From NCBI GenBank assembly GCA_022821805.1, contig JAJECX010000034.1:1-56636 (forward strand): a stretch of 56,636 bases of DNA, in the 5' to 3' direction. The notes beneath the pieces were generated by a model that was given only the letters and a program-made list of their open reading frames with translations, ran no database searches and had not been told where the DNA came from. The stretch is from Anaerolineae bacterium. GTDB taxonomy: Bacteria; Chloroflexota; Anaerolineae; Aggregatilineales; Phototrophicaceae. Made by a program: the position numbers and the translations under genes. This document shows, one piece after another, positions 27,574 through 35,935 of the stretch. Within the stretch, counting starts at the first letter, position 1. Each line of letters starts with the position of its first letter.

Positions 27574-27948
27574 ATGACTTTCGATTCAACGATCTCATTA
27601 GATATCATCATCGCGCTCGTGGCGATTTTTGGCGCGGTCTGGCGCCTTGATGCCAAGATTAATGATTTGCGGCGCGAACTAGACGACAAACTCAGGGATT
27701 ACCGAGACGAGTTGAAAGGCGAAATTGCCGACTCGCGCGCTGAGTTGAAACGCGAAATTGCTGACTCGCGCGCCGAATCTAAGAGTGAAATCCGACGGGT
27801 GGAGACGCAAATCCAGCGCCTGACGGACGATGTCCAACGCGTCGAGACCAAAGTCGATGACGGGCTTCAGCGCCTGGCTCGGCTCGAGGGCCGCTTTGAA
27901 GGCCGCGAAGAACGGCTGGAAGCGGAGGGTGAAGCCGACGCCGGTTAA
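27574..27948 (+). CDS. Small membrane-anchored coiled-coil protein
   Basis: A 124-aa protein with one N-terminal hydrophobic helix (LDIIIALVAIFGAVWRL) followed by a continuous charged coiled coil to the end. Within it an 11-residue unit is repeated in tandem (EIADSRAELKR / EIADSRAESKS). ATG 27574 is chosen over ATG 27565 because GAGG lies 9 bp before it and abuts the other. Function unknown; similar DUF1640-like or apolipoprotein-like coils occur in many bacteria. It lies between the gene scar and a repeat-rich spacer. Confidence 0.6.
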   Translation: MTFDSTISLDIIIALVAIFGAVWRLDAKINDLRRELDDKLRDYRDELKGEIADSRAELKREIADSRAESKSEIRRVETQIQRLTDDVQRVETKVDDGLQRLARLEGRFEGREERLEAEGEADAG

Positions 27949-28323
27949 TGTATCAACGCATTGGCAGACATTTTCCGTAGGGGCGATACTGTGAGTCGCC
28001 CACTATTTATCGTATTCTAAATCCTTCCCACCCGCGACCATCCTCTCGCCCCTGACGCTCAATTCCCCCAATACACTATCCACACCTGCGCCTTAACAAC
28101 CGCATACACCGCGCCGCCGTCTCATAAAATCCGTCTTATAAGACAAAAAATGTTTCCGATTCTTATAAGACGATTCTCATAAAATGCTGAAGAATCATGC
28201 GCGACTGCAAACCGCCGAAACAGCTTGGTCTTCGCCAATTGTCGCATGGCAATCTGGGTGAGCTGAATTGTACAATCAACTCGGACTCCTGATGGCTAGT
28301 GCCAGCCGCGAAAGGCAGCGACT
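27949..28323. other. 375-bp spacer without a gene; AT-rich repeat cluster inside
   Basis: No coding frame of quality is seen. The first 170 bp show nothing notable. The part at 28121-28185 is a cluster of palindromes and direct repeats, listed separately. The last 60 bp should contain the promoter of the D-aminoacylase gene, but no clear -35/-10 pair stands out. Confidence 0.6.
28121..28185. repeat. Symmetric cluster: direct repeats flanking two TCTTATAAGA palindromes
   Basis: CTCATAAAAT occurs at 28121-28130 and 28176-28185. Between these are GTCTTATAAGAC (28133-28144, a perfect 12-bp palindrome) and TCTTATAAGA (28161-28170, perfect 10-bp palindrome). The arms at 28132-28143 and 28161-28172 are also exact reverse complements of each other. 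It lies about 140 bp upstream of the D-aminoacylase start. It may be an operator with paired sites or a remnant of a small mobile element. Confidence 0.6.
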
Positions 28324-29943
28324 ATGACCACAACAACCCTCCTCCGCAACGGAACCATCTATGACGGCAGCGGACGCCCGCCCGTCACCGCCGACCTCCT
28401 CATCCGCGGCGACCGCATCGCCGCCGTCGGCGATCTACGCGACACGTATACTGCTCGCACCATCGACCTTGACGGACTCGCTGTCGCGCCCGGTTTCATC
28501 AACATGCTCAGCTGGGCCACCGAATCCCTGATTGAAGACGGCCGCAGCATGAGCGATATCAAGCAGGGCGTCACGCTCGAAGTCATGGGCGAGGGCACAT
28601 CAATGGGTCCGCTCAACGACGAGATGAAGCGCAATCGCGATACCATCCTTTCCACCGCCGATATCCAATATGACATCGAGTGGACTACCTTGGGCGAATA
28701 CCTCGAATTCCTCGAGCGCAAGGGCGTTGCCACCAATGTGGCCTCCTTCGTCGGCTCGGCGACGCTGCGGGTGCACGCCGCCGGTTACGACGACCGGTCC
28801 GTAACCGATGCTGAGATGGCGGAAATGAAGCGCCTGCTGCACGAGGCGATGCGCGAGGGCGCCATGGGCATGTCGGCCGCGCTGATTTATCCGCCAGCCA
28901 CCTATCAGTCGACCGAGGAGCTGATAGCGCTTTGCCGCGTAGTCGCCGAGCACAAGGGCATGTACATCACCCATTTGCGCAGCGAAGGCGCGCAATTCCA
29001 TGAAGCGCTCGACGAGCTGATTCGCATCATGCGCGCAACCGGCGTCACCGGCGAAATCTACCATTTGAAGGCGGCCGGCAAGGCGAATTGGCAAAAGATG
29101 GACGAGGTCATCGCGCGGGTCGAGGCGGAGCGGGCTGATGGCTTGCCCTTAACCGCGGATATGTATACCTATCCCTATAGCGGCACCGGCTTGGCTTCTT
29201 GTATTCCCGCCTGGGCGCACGATGGCGGCTTCGACGCCATGATCGAGCGCCTCAAAGACCCCGACCTGCGCGAGCGGATCAAGCGGGAAATGGCGCTGCC
29301 CTCGCATCAATGGGAGAACATGTTCGAGGAAAACGGACCTGACGGCATAATGCTGGCTGGCTTCGCCAAGAAGGAACTGCGCAAATACCAAGGCAAATGG
29401 TTGCGCGAGGTCATGGAAGAGCGCGGCGCATCGGGCGCTGATACCGCCATCGACTTGCTGATCGAGGATAACAGCCGCATCTTCTCACTCTATTTCAGCA
29501 TGTCGGAAGATAATCTGCGCAAACAGATTCAATTGCCCTGGGTTAGCTTCTGCTCCGACGCCGGTTCCATCGCGACCGAGGGCGCCTTCCTCAGCTATCA
29601 TCCGCATCCGCGCGCTTACGGCAGCTTCGCCCGCGTCATCGGCAAGTACGTCCGCGACGAGGGCTTGGTCAAGCTGGAAGACGCTGTGCGCCGTCTCTCC
29701 GGTTTCGCCGCCGACAATCTCAAGCTGAAAGAGCGCGGCTACCTCAAGCCCGGCTACTTCGCCGATATCGCCGTATTTGATCCGGCGCTGGCGCAAGACC
29801 ACTCGGTTCCCGGCGATCCGCATCAGTACAGCGACGGCATGATTCACGTATTCGTCAATGGATCACAAGTGTTGCGCGACGGCGAGCATACCGGCGCCAT
29901 GCCCGGTCGGGTTGTCCGCGGTCCCGGCTGGATCGGGGCTTGA
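28324..29943 (+). CDS. N-acyl-D-amino-acid deacylase (D-aminoacylase), amidohydrolase family
   Basis: Zinc amidohydrolase of 539 aa that removes the acyl group from N-acyl-D-amino acids. It begins with the urease-alpha-like composite domain (TTLLRNGTIYDGSGRPPVTADLLIRGDRIAAVGDL). The barrel shows KAAGKANW around the likely metal-bridging residue, YPYSGTGLASCIPAW and, in the last third, WVSFCSDAGSIATEG with the catalytic Asp. The usual HxH at the end of strand 1 is replaced by APGFINMLSW, so the first metal site is atypical, as in other D-aminoacylases where the beta site dominates. It ends with GYLKPGYFADIAVFDP. Confidence 0.88.
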   Translation: MTTTTLLRNGTIYDGSGRPPVTADLLIRGDRIAAVGDLRDTYTARTIDLDGLAVAPGFINMLSWATESLIEDGRSMSDIKQGVTLEVMGEGTSMGPLNDEMKRNRDTILSTADIQYDIEWTTLGEYLEFLERKGVATNVASFVGSATLRVHAAGYDDRSVTDAEMAEMKRLLHEAMREGAMGMSAALIYPPATYQSTEELIALCRVVAEHKGMYITHLRSEGAQFHEALDELIRIMRATGVTGEIYHLKAAGKANWQKMDEVIARVEAERADGLPLTADMYTYPYSGTGLASCIPAWAHDGGFDAMIERLKDPDLRERIKREMALPSHQWENMFEENGPDGIMLAGFAKKELRKYQGKWLREVMEERGASGADTAIDLLIEDNSRIFSLYFSMSEDNLRKQIQLPWVSFCSDAGSIATEGAFLSYHPHPRAYGSFARVIGKYVRDEGLVKLEDAVRRLSGFAADNLKLKERGYLKPGYFADIAVFDPALAQDHSVPGDPHQYSDGMIHVFVNGSQVLRDGEHTGAMPGRVVRGPGWIGA

Positions 29944-30056
29944 CACATGCGATATTGCTATTCGCTTATCGTATCGTATCGTGATGCCTGAACCCCCAAA
30001 ACTTGGGTGGTCAAAGGCTGTCGCAACCTATGATATAATCTACTCGTATAACTGAG

Positions 30057-30076
30057 ATAGCAGAAGCAACTGCTAT
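30057..30076 (+). promoter_or_regulatory. Leader hairpin before the SPFH gene
   Basis: ATAGCAG (30057-30063) and CTGCTAT (30070-30076) form a perfect 7-bp hairpin ending one base before the Shine-Dalgarno AAGGAG (30078-30083). A TATAAT -10 lies upstream at about 30034. The hairpin is in the 5' leader and could influence ribosome access or mRNA stability. Confidence 0.45.
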
Positions 30077-30088
30077 GAAGGAGCGGAC

Positions 30089-31135
30089 ATGAATTTTGGT
30101 GGACTATTGGGAATCGTAGCGGTTCTCGCATTTGGGATCGGCATATTGGGCGTGGCATTCGCCTTCACCCTGGCCTCGCAAGGGCGCTCGTCGCGCAGTG
30201 GCGTCGTGCTGGCGCTGTTTGGCTTCGCCGCCGGCATTGTGCTCTTCATCGTCAGTTCCGGCATCTTGATCGTGCAGCCGGCGCGGGCGGCCGTCATCGT
30301 CAATGTGCTGACCGGTGAACTGGAAGATCCGGCGCGGGCTCCAGGCACATCGATCATCATCCCGGGCTTGCAGGAGTATATCATCTACCCGACCGATCAG
30401 CGCGAATACACCATGTCGGGCATCAGCAGCGAAGGGCGCTTGCAAGGCAATGACGCCGTGGAAGCGCTGACGAACGATGGGCAGGAAGTGAAGCTGGATA
30501 TCACCGTGCTCTATCGCATCGCGCGGGAAGATATCAACAAGATTCACCTCAACTGGCAGAATCGCTACGAGTCCGACTTCATCCGCCCGACCGTGCGCGC
30601 CGTCACCCGCGATGTCGTGTCCAAGTTCGAAGCGGAGACTATCTACGGCGAGGGCCGCGAAGCGATGGGTGCGGATATCTTCAACGCCGTTGGTGAGCAA
30701 ATGAAGGGTGAGGGCTTGACTTTGACATCCTTGCTCGTGCGCCAGATCGATTTCACGGATGCCTTCGCCAACTCCATCGAAGAGAAGCAGATTGAAGACC
30801 AGAAGTTGCAGCGTGCCCGCACCGAAGCCGAGCGTGTCCAGACGGAAGCTAGCGGTCGCGCTGACGCTGCTGAGCAAGAAGCGCGCGGTCGCGCAAACGC
30901 TCGCCTGATTGAAGCGCAAGCCGAAGCCGAGGCGCTGCGTGTCATCAGCGATCAGATCGCGGCTAATCCCAATCTGATTCAGTATCTCTACGTCGCCAAT
31001 CTGTCGGATAACGTCTCCTTCGCGCTCCTGCCATCGGACGCGCCCTTCATCTTCAGCGTGGATGACTTCACGCAACTGGGCGATGACTTTGAAGCGCCGG
31101 AAGCAACGGTTCGGCTGACCGAGACCGGCGGATAG
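30089..31135 (+). CDS. SPFH/prohibitin-family membrane protein
   Basis: A 348-aa band-7 protein. Two N-terminal hydrophobic helices (about 4-29 and 38-62) anchor it. The SPFH domain follows (GILIVQPARAAVIVNVLTGELEDPARAPGTSIIIPGLQEYIIYPTDQREYTMSG ... DGQEVKLDITVLYRI), then an Ala/Glu/Arg-rich coiled coil (QIEDQKLQRARTEAERVQTEASGRADAAEQEARGRANARLIEAQAEAEALRV). Such proteins form membrane scaffold rings and often control proteases such as FtsH. It has a strong Shine-Dalgarno and its own terminator, so it is monocistronic. Confidence 0.92.
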   Translation: MNFGGLLGIVAVLAFGIGILGVAFAFTLASQGRSSRSGVVLALFGFAAGIVLFIVSSGILIVQPARAAVIVNVLTGELEDPARAPGTSIIIPGLQEYIIYPTDQREYTMSGISSEGRLQGNDAVEALTNDGQEVKLDITVLYRIAREDINKIHLNWQNRYESDFIRPTVRAVTRDVVSKFEAETIYGEGREAMGADIFNAVGEQMKGEGLTLTSLLVRQIDFTDAFANSIEEKQIEDQKLQRARTEAERVQTEASGRADAAEQEARGRANARLIEAQAEAEALRVISDQIAANPNLIQYLYVANLSDNVSFALLPSDAPFIFSVDDFTQLGDDFEAPEATVRLTETGG

Positions 31136-31164
31136 CGCCTTCGCCCACGAGCAAAGCGACAATG

Positions 31165-31197
31165 AGGGCGCCCTCTGGGGGCGTCCTTCTCTTTTCT
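31165..31197 (+). terminator. Terminator of the SPFH gene
   Basis: AGGGCGCCC (31165-31173) pairs with GGGCGTCCT (31179-31187), with one G-U pair, followed by a T-rich tract TCTCTTTTCTC. Confidence 0.75.
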
Positions 31198-31217
31198 CAA
31201 CTCTCAACAAACTCGCC

Positions 31218-32510
31218 TTGTCGCGCAGCATACTCTTCTTAACGCTGCTCCTCCTCTCTGCTACACTGACGCGCGCTCAGGGAGAAGAAGCCTTGCTCGA
31301 TCGCTATTTCTACACCTACCACAATCCCGCCGGCGATCATTTCCTGCGCGGCCGCGGGACCTTTCCCCATGTCGCCGCCATCGATGTTGCGCTGCGCGGC
31401 TCGCCGCTTTGGGCGGTCGGCTATGCGATGGAGACGGCTGTCTGGCATGTGGCGCTCGCAGGTGGCCACTTGCAAGTCATCGAAGTGACTCCTGACGGAG
31501 ACGCGCGAACGCTGGCTTACGAAGCCGGCTGGTTCCAAGGCGCGCAGCCGCCGGTTGTCGGCGTCTCGATGATCGAAGGCACCTACGTCTTACGCAGCGA
31601 TGCCAGCGTCTCGCCGCTCTCGCATCCGATTCCGGTCAACGACTTTGAGGCGCTATACATCAATACCGCCGGCGACTTGGTGCTGGGGCGGGAAGAAGGC
31701 ATCGTCGCCAGCCTGCCGATCTTGGCGCCGCCTTACGCTCGCCTGGTGATGAACAGCCGCGGACAAGTCGCCCTTTACGCCAATGCGACCGACCGCGCGC
31801 TACGCGGGGAAAGGATGGCGGCGCGCGCGCTCTTGATTGTGGCTGCGCGCGACGGACAGATTCAAATCCTGACGAGGACGGACTTGCCGGGAGTCGATAT
31901 CTACCGCGGCATTTCGCCATTCTGGGCTGATATAGACGGCGACGGCATTGAAGACCTGGTGACGACGGTAAGCCGGGATCCGCTGGGCGAGCGGTTGCGC
32001 ATTTATATGTGGGATGGCGCTGGCATTCGGCAAGAGGTCGACGGTCCTTCATTTGGACAGGGCGAGATTTGGCGCCAACCATTCAGCGCCGGTCCTTTCG
32101 GCTTCTCCGGGCAGATCGAAATCGCTTCCATGTTTATGAGCAGCGCCGGCGGCGTGATTGAATTCTTCCGTTACAATGGCGACTATTTCCAAAGAAAAGC
32201 CGGTTTGCAAGGTTTCAGCGCCAACATCATCAACGCGCGCAACCTCGACCAAACAGCCGCTGGCGACTTCAACGGCAATGGCGCGCCCGAAGTCCTGGCG
32301 CTGGACGCCTCGCGTCGCGGGGTCGCCGCCGTCGAGCGCAGCGCAATGGATGCGGAGTTGGTCTGGCGTCTGGACGCTGGCGCCGAAATCACTACCAACT
32401 TCGCGCCGGTCGAATTGTTGGATGGGCGCTTGGCGCTGGCGGTGGGCACAGAAGACGATCGACTGCGCGTCTGGCTGCCGCGCCCCGCGGCCGACAACGA
32501 CGAAGCGTAG
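31218..32510 (+). CDS. Exported FG-GAP/VCBS-like repeat protein
   Basis: A 430-aa protein with a signal peptide (SILFLTLLLLSATLTRAQG). The rest looks like a beta-propeller: FWADIDGDGIEDLVTTVSRD and AAGDFNGNGAPEVLALDASRRG are calcium-loop FG-GAP-type repeats (DxDxDG). The start is a TTG at 31218, just after the terminator of the preceding gene; a later start would lose the signal peptide. It is followed 14 bp later by the hydrolase gene, so the two may share a transcript. Function is unknown; surface or secreted binding is likely. Confidence 0.72.
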   Translation: MSRSILFLTLLLLSATLTRAQGEEALLDRYFYTYHNPAGDHFLRGRGTFPHVAAIDVALRGSPLWAVGYAMETAVWHVALAGGHLQVIEVTPDGDARTLAYEAGWFQGAQPPVVGVSMIEGTYVLRSDASVSPLSHPIPVNDFEALYINTAGDLVLGREEGIVASLPILAPPYARLVMNSRGQVALYANATDRALRGERMAARALLIVAARDGQIQILTRTDLPGVDIYRGISPFWADIDGDGIEDLVTTVSRDPLGERLRIYMWDGAGIRQEVDGPSFGQGEIWRQPFSAGPFGFSGQIEIASMFMSSAGGVIEFFRYNGDYFQRKAGLQGFSANIINARNLDQTAAGDFNGNGAPEVLALDASRRGVAAVERSAMDAELVWRLDAGAEITTNFAPVELLDGRLALAVGTEDDRLRVWLPRPAADNDEA

Positions 32511-32524
32511 GGGGACAGCATCTG

Positions 32525-33751
32525 ATGAAAATTCATGCAGCGGAAGATGTCGGCATGTCGAGCGAACGACTGGCGAGAATCAACAGCTATATGGAGCGCG
32601 AAGTGGCGAACGACCGCTTGCCCGGCATCATCGCCTTGGTGCAGCGGCGCGGCAAAATCGTCCACAATAGCATGCACGGCAAAATGGACATCGAGGCGAA
32701 TCGCCCGATGGAAGCAGACGCCATCTTCCGTATCTACAGCATGACCAAACCGGTGGTCAGTCTGGCGTTGATGCTGCTGCATGACGAGGGGCGCTGCCAG
32801 CTATTTGATCCGGTCGCGCGCTACATCCCCGCCTTCGGCAAGACGAAAGTGTATAGCCACGTCAGCGACCGGCAGCCACGCTTTATCGACCAGGATCCGC
32901 CGATGTCGATTTTCCACTTGCTGACACATACCGCCGGCTTGACCTACGGCAGCGATCCTTGGCACCCGGTTGACGAGCGATTCCGCCAAGCTTCCGAGCG
33001 ACACGACTTTTTCCATCGCGATATGCCGCTTGCGGATCTGATCGGACACTTCGCCGACCTGCCGCTGAAATATCAGCCGGGCGCAGATTGGCAATACAGC
33101 GTGGCGGTTGATGTGATCGGTTATCTCATCCAAGTGATCGCCGACATGCCGCTGGCGGATTTCCTCAAAGAGCGGATCTTTTCGCCGTTGGGCATGGTCG
33201 ATACTGACTTTTATGTTCCGCCGGCAAAGGCGGGGCGCCTGGCTGCCATCTACCACTCGCCTGACCACTACCGACCGATTCGCTTCGAATCCGATCAGAT
33301 CCCTAACGGCGATGTGCGCGTCCCGACAACCTGCCCCGCCGGCGGCGGTGGCTTGGTCTCGACGATGGCTGATTTCTTGCGCTTCGCCTCTATGCTCTTG
33401 AATGGCGGCGTCCTCGATGGCGCTCGCGTCACCAGTCCCATGACCATCAAACGCATGACCGCCAATGCCCTTCCCGATAGCATGAGGCCGCTACGCATCG
33501 GCGTCGAGCGCTACGGCTACGGCTTCGGCTTGGGTTTTCGCGTCATGGTCGACCTGGGGCGGGCGAACGGCTACAGCTCATACGGCGAATACGGCTGGTC
33601 GGGCGTGGCGAGTACGCATGTCGTCATTGATCCGGCGGAGGAGTTGATTACGCTGATGATGACCCAGATGATACCCGGCGAGCCGCATCGTCCGCGTTCC
33701 ATCTTGCCCAATCTGGCGTATCAGGCGATTGACGATTTGAATGCCTCGTAA
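32525..33751 (+). CDS. Serine hydrolase of the beta-lactamase/class C fold (esterase or peptidase)
   Basis: A 408-aa penicillin-binding-like hydrolase. The S-x-x-K nucleophile motif is in FRIYSMTKPVVSLAL. The second motif Tyr is in GADWQYSVAVDVIGYLIQVI (YSV in place of YxN). Towards the C-terminus, SSYGEYGWSGVASTHVVIDP stands where the KTG/HxG motif is expected. No signal peptide is visible, which argues for a cytoplasmic esterase such as EstB-like enzymes rather than a true beta-lactamase. Its stop lies 10 bp from the convergent protease stop. Confidence 0.85.
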   Translation: MKIHAAEDVGMSSERLARINSYMEREVANDRLPGIIALVQRRGKIVHNSMHGKMDIEANRPMEADAIFRIYSMTKPVVSLALMLLHDEGRCQLFDPVARYIPAFGKTKVYSHVSDRQPRFIDQDPPMSIFHLLTHTAGLTYGSDPWHPVDERFRQASERHDFFHRDMPLADLIGHFADLPLKYQPGADWQYSVAVDVIGYLIQVIADMPLADFLKERIFSPLGMVDTDFYVPPAKAGRLAAIYHSPDHYRPIRFESDQIPNGDVRVPTTCPAGGGGLVSTMADFLRFASMLLNGGVLDGARVTSPMTIKRMTANALPDSMRPLRIGVERYGYGFGLGFRVMVDLGRANGYSSYGEYGWSGVASTHVVIDPAEELITLMMTQMIPGEPHRPRSILPNLAYQAIDDLNAS

Positions 33752-33761
33752 ATCGACCGAT

Positions 33762-34847
33762 TCAGAGTTCAATGTCCATTACTTCCAGCACGGTCTGAAT
33801 CGGCGTAAATATGGTGGCGCGGCGCGACCCGGCGAAGAGCAAGCCCACCGCGTTCAAGCTGTCGCGCTCCATAATCAAGGCGCCGGAATCGCCGCCTTGG
33901 CTCATCGGCGTCGATATGACCTGCCCGACAAAGCGCGCCTGCAAGTCCTCGCCGTAAGAAACATCCACCGTGGCGTTCATCAAGGTCACGGCGCCTTCGG
34001 TGTAACCGGTTGTGCGCCCCTGCTTGCGGATCTCCATGCCGAGCTGGGCGAGTTTGATGCCGTTGGGGCGGCCGATTTCGACGATCGCTTGCTGGAACAG
34101 CATGGGGTTGTCCGGGCGGGCGAGCGCCGCGTCAACTCGGTTCGCGTATATCGGCGCCGCTTCTGTCTGCGGTGTCGACCGCGGCACGCTGGTCAAGCGT
34201 TTGGACGAGCCGCTGATCTTGCCCAGCGTATTGCCCAAGGTGGCGAAGAGCTCGACAATGTCGCAGCCGCCCGGCGGAAACAGCGGCGGCTTGGAAGTCG
34301 GCGGCGAAGGTCCCATGCCTAACTCGTTGTAAAAGCGAAGCATTTCAAAACGGTGCAGCTTGGCGACGACGTCATCGGGCCGTACGCCATGATCGGTCGG
34401 GCCGGGCTGCAGGATGGCATCGCCAATTTCGGCGTCATTGCTGTTTGCCAGGACATGATTGTTGGACAGAATCAGCGGCTCGCCGGTGTTCCGGTCGAAG
34501 ACGATGGCGCCGAGCGTGCCCGCGGTGACCTTGTAATGCCCGATGCTGACGCCGGCTGGAATATTGGGTCGAAAGCGATCGCGCGGGTTCACCAGCGCTT
34601 CCAAGCGCCCGACTTCGACAACGTCGGTTCTGGCGCCATTCACATCGCTGGGGACGATATCGTCCGCGCTCAAGGCTTCGACCGGTTTTTTCTGCTGTAC
34701 CAGTACTGCCAGGGCAAGCTGGTCAGTGGCTTGCTCCTTGTAACTGCGAAATCCGACAGCCACGCCGACCACGCCGCGCCGCCGCATCAGGTCGGCTTGG
34801 GCAAGGCGCTGCGCTTCAAGCGTCTGGCGGAACAGGTCCAGTGACAT
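33762..34847 (-). CDS. Nal1-like trypsin-fold serine protease
   Basis: A 361-aa protein. Residues 1-85 form a small alpha/beta domain (LMRRRGVVGVAVGFRSYKEQATDQLALAVLV ... VEVGRLEA). The protease domain follows with the catalytic His in LILSNNHVLA (H131), acidic residues just after (NSNDAEIGDA), and the nucleophile in SQGGDSGAL (S321). This matches the plant/bacterial Nal1 group. No signal peptide is present. The N-domain has a separate, stand-alone relative at 39177-39434. The complete IS element is inserted 34 bp upstream of the start, beyond 34887. Confidence 0.75.
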   Translation of the reverse strand: MSLDLFRQTLEAQRLAQADLMRRRGVVGVAVGFRSYKEQATDQLALAVLVQQKKPVEALSADDIVPSDVNGARTDVVEVGRLEALVNPRDRFRPNIPAGVSIGHYKVTAGTLGAIVFDRNTGEPLILSNNHVLANSNDAEIGDAILQPGPTDHGVRPDDVVAKLHRFEMLRFYNELGMGPSPPTSKPPLFPPGGCDIVELFATLGNTLGKISGSSKRLTSVPRSTPQTEAAPIYANRVDAALARPDNPMLFQQAIVEIGRPNGIKLAQLGMEIRKQGRTTGYTEGAVTLMNATVDVSYGEDLQARFVGQVISTPMSQGGDSGALIMERDSLNAVGLLFAGSRRATIFTPIQTVLEVMDIEL

Positions 34848-34881
34848 GCAGCGTCGGCTCCCATGAGCACTTTAGATAATG

Positions 34882-34887
34882 GCTAGG
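34882..34887. repeat. Target-site duplication, left copy (GCTAGG)
   Basis: GCTAGG directly abuts the TGTATAG tip of the IS and is repeated at 35887-35892. It fits the NCTAGN target consensus of IS481. Confidence 0.85.
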
Positions 34888-35833
34888 TGTATAGTCCCAT
34901 TTTGAGGTGGGTTGGGTTTTGATGAAATTTATCCGGTGTTTCTCGCCAGCGATCACAGATGAATTCATAGGGACTTCGCCCCTTCAAGGTCTTGAGCCTT
35001 TTGCCAAAATTGTAGGCTTGCAAGAATATCTCCAGGTGCTGACGCAATTCCGCGTGGCTCTGGTAAAAGTAGCGATAGACCGTTTGCTCTTTGATGCTGC
35101 GGTTCATGCGCTCGACCTGTCCATTCGTCCACGGATGATAAGGTTTGGTCAAACGATGTTCAATCCCATGCGCTTGGCAAATTTTATCGAACTTCAGTTG
35201 GCTTTTGCGTTGCGCCCGCGCTTGATGGGTAAACTGCGTGCCATTGTCGGTCAAGATGGTATGAATCTTGTAGGGTACGACTTTGATGAGCCGTCGCAGA
35301 AAAGCGCAAGCGTTTTCGCGTTTAGAGCGTTGATGCAACTCGGCGAAGGCAAACTTGGATGTTCGATCAATAGCGACAAAGAGGTAGAGTTCGCCCTCAT
35401 CGGTGCTCACATGACAGATGTCCAGGTGAAAGTAGCCGATGGAATATTTTTTGAAGCCTTTTTTCTTGGCTGGTTTGCTTTCGGATGCCGGCAGCCGGTT
35501 GATGCCATGGCGCTTGAAGCAGCGATGCAAGCTGGAGCGGGTCAGATGGGGCATGATATCTTGCAGGGCGTAAAGGCAGTCATCCAGGGGCAGCAGGGTC
35601 TTTTTGCGGAAGGCGACGATAATGCTTTCCTCTTGCGCGGTCAAGACAGTGGAGCGGGGGTTTTTGGGTCCCATCGGCAGGTCTTGAACGGAATCGCGTT
35701 CTTTCCATTTGGCAACGGTCTTGGGATTGATGCCGAAGCGCTTCGCCAGCTTGTTTATGCTCTCTTGACTATTTTGTATTTCTCGACGGGTCGCCTCAGT
35801 CGTTGTGGCGCGTGGGTGTAGAACCTGTGCCAT
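34883..35833 (-). CDS. IS481-family DDE transposase
   Basis: A 316-aa transposase. The N-terminal helix-turn-helix (INKLAKRFGINPKTVAKWK) binds the IS ends. The rve/DDE catalytic core has D138 (FHLDICHV), D196 (TILTDNGTQF) and E241 (TNGQVERMNR). The reading frame is intact. Its stop codon TAG (34883-34885, minus strand) is not in the IS: it lies wholly in the duplicated target CTAG. The final Thr codon is half IS and half target. Similarity to the fragment at 1-148 is very high. Confidence 0.93.
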   Translation of the reverse strand: MAQVLHPRATTTEATRREIQNSQESINKLAKRFGINPKTVAKWKERDSVQDLPMGPKNPRSTVLTAQEESIIVAFRKKTLLPLDDCLYALQDIMPHLTRSSLHRCFKRHGINRLPASESKPAKKKGFKKYSIGYFHLDICHVSTDEGELYLFVAIDRTSKFAFAELHQRSKRENACAFLRRLIKVVPYKIHTILTDNGTQFTHQARAQRKSQLKFDKICQAHGIEHRLTKPYHPWTNGQVERMNRSIKEQTVYRYFYQSHAELRQHLEIFLQAYNFGKRLKTLKGRSPYEFICDRWRETPDKFHQNPTHLKMGLYT

Positions 35834-35886
35834 AGAGCATCCTTTTGGCTAGATGAAATTATCCCATTATAATCCGAGACCATACA
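34888..35886. mobile_element. Complete IS481-family insertion sequence, 999 bp
   Basis: Bounded by TGTATAGTCCC (left) and the complement of TGTATGGTCTC (right), imperfect terminal inverted repeats with the TGT/ACA tips of the family. A 6-bp duplication GCTAGG flanks it. It contains one transposase gene. TTGGCT-17-TATAAT at 35845-35873 points outward on the right. A second copy is cut by the left edge of the window, so the family is multi-copy in this genome. Confidence 0.93.
35845..35873 (+). promoter_or_regulatory. Outward promoter in the right end of the complete IS
   Basis: TTGGCT (35845-35850), 17 bp, TATAAT (35868-35873), equivalent to the promoter at 160-188. Here it points at the 3' end of the oppositely oriented threonine synthase gene, so any transcript would be antisense to that gene. 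Confidence 0.5.
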
Positions 35887-35892
35887 GCTAGG
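35887..35892. repeat. Target-site duplication, right copy (GCTAGG)
   Basis: Second copy of the 6-bp duplication generated by the IS insertion. Confidence 0.85.
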
Positions 35893-35935
35893 TCATTATA
35901 CGACAGAATCTAAATGCGGGATATTAGACGCAAGC

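Noticed and set aside
30104..31231. 375-codon minus-strand frame opposite the SPFH gene
   Set aside because: No motif, runs through the terminator of the SPFH gene, and is antisense to a complete family match.
34907..35821. 304-codon frame opposite the transposase
   Set aside because: Antisense shadow inside the IS; IS481 elements carry one transposase gene.
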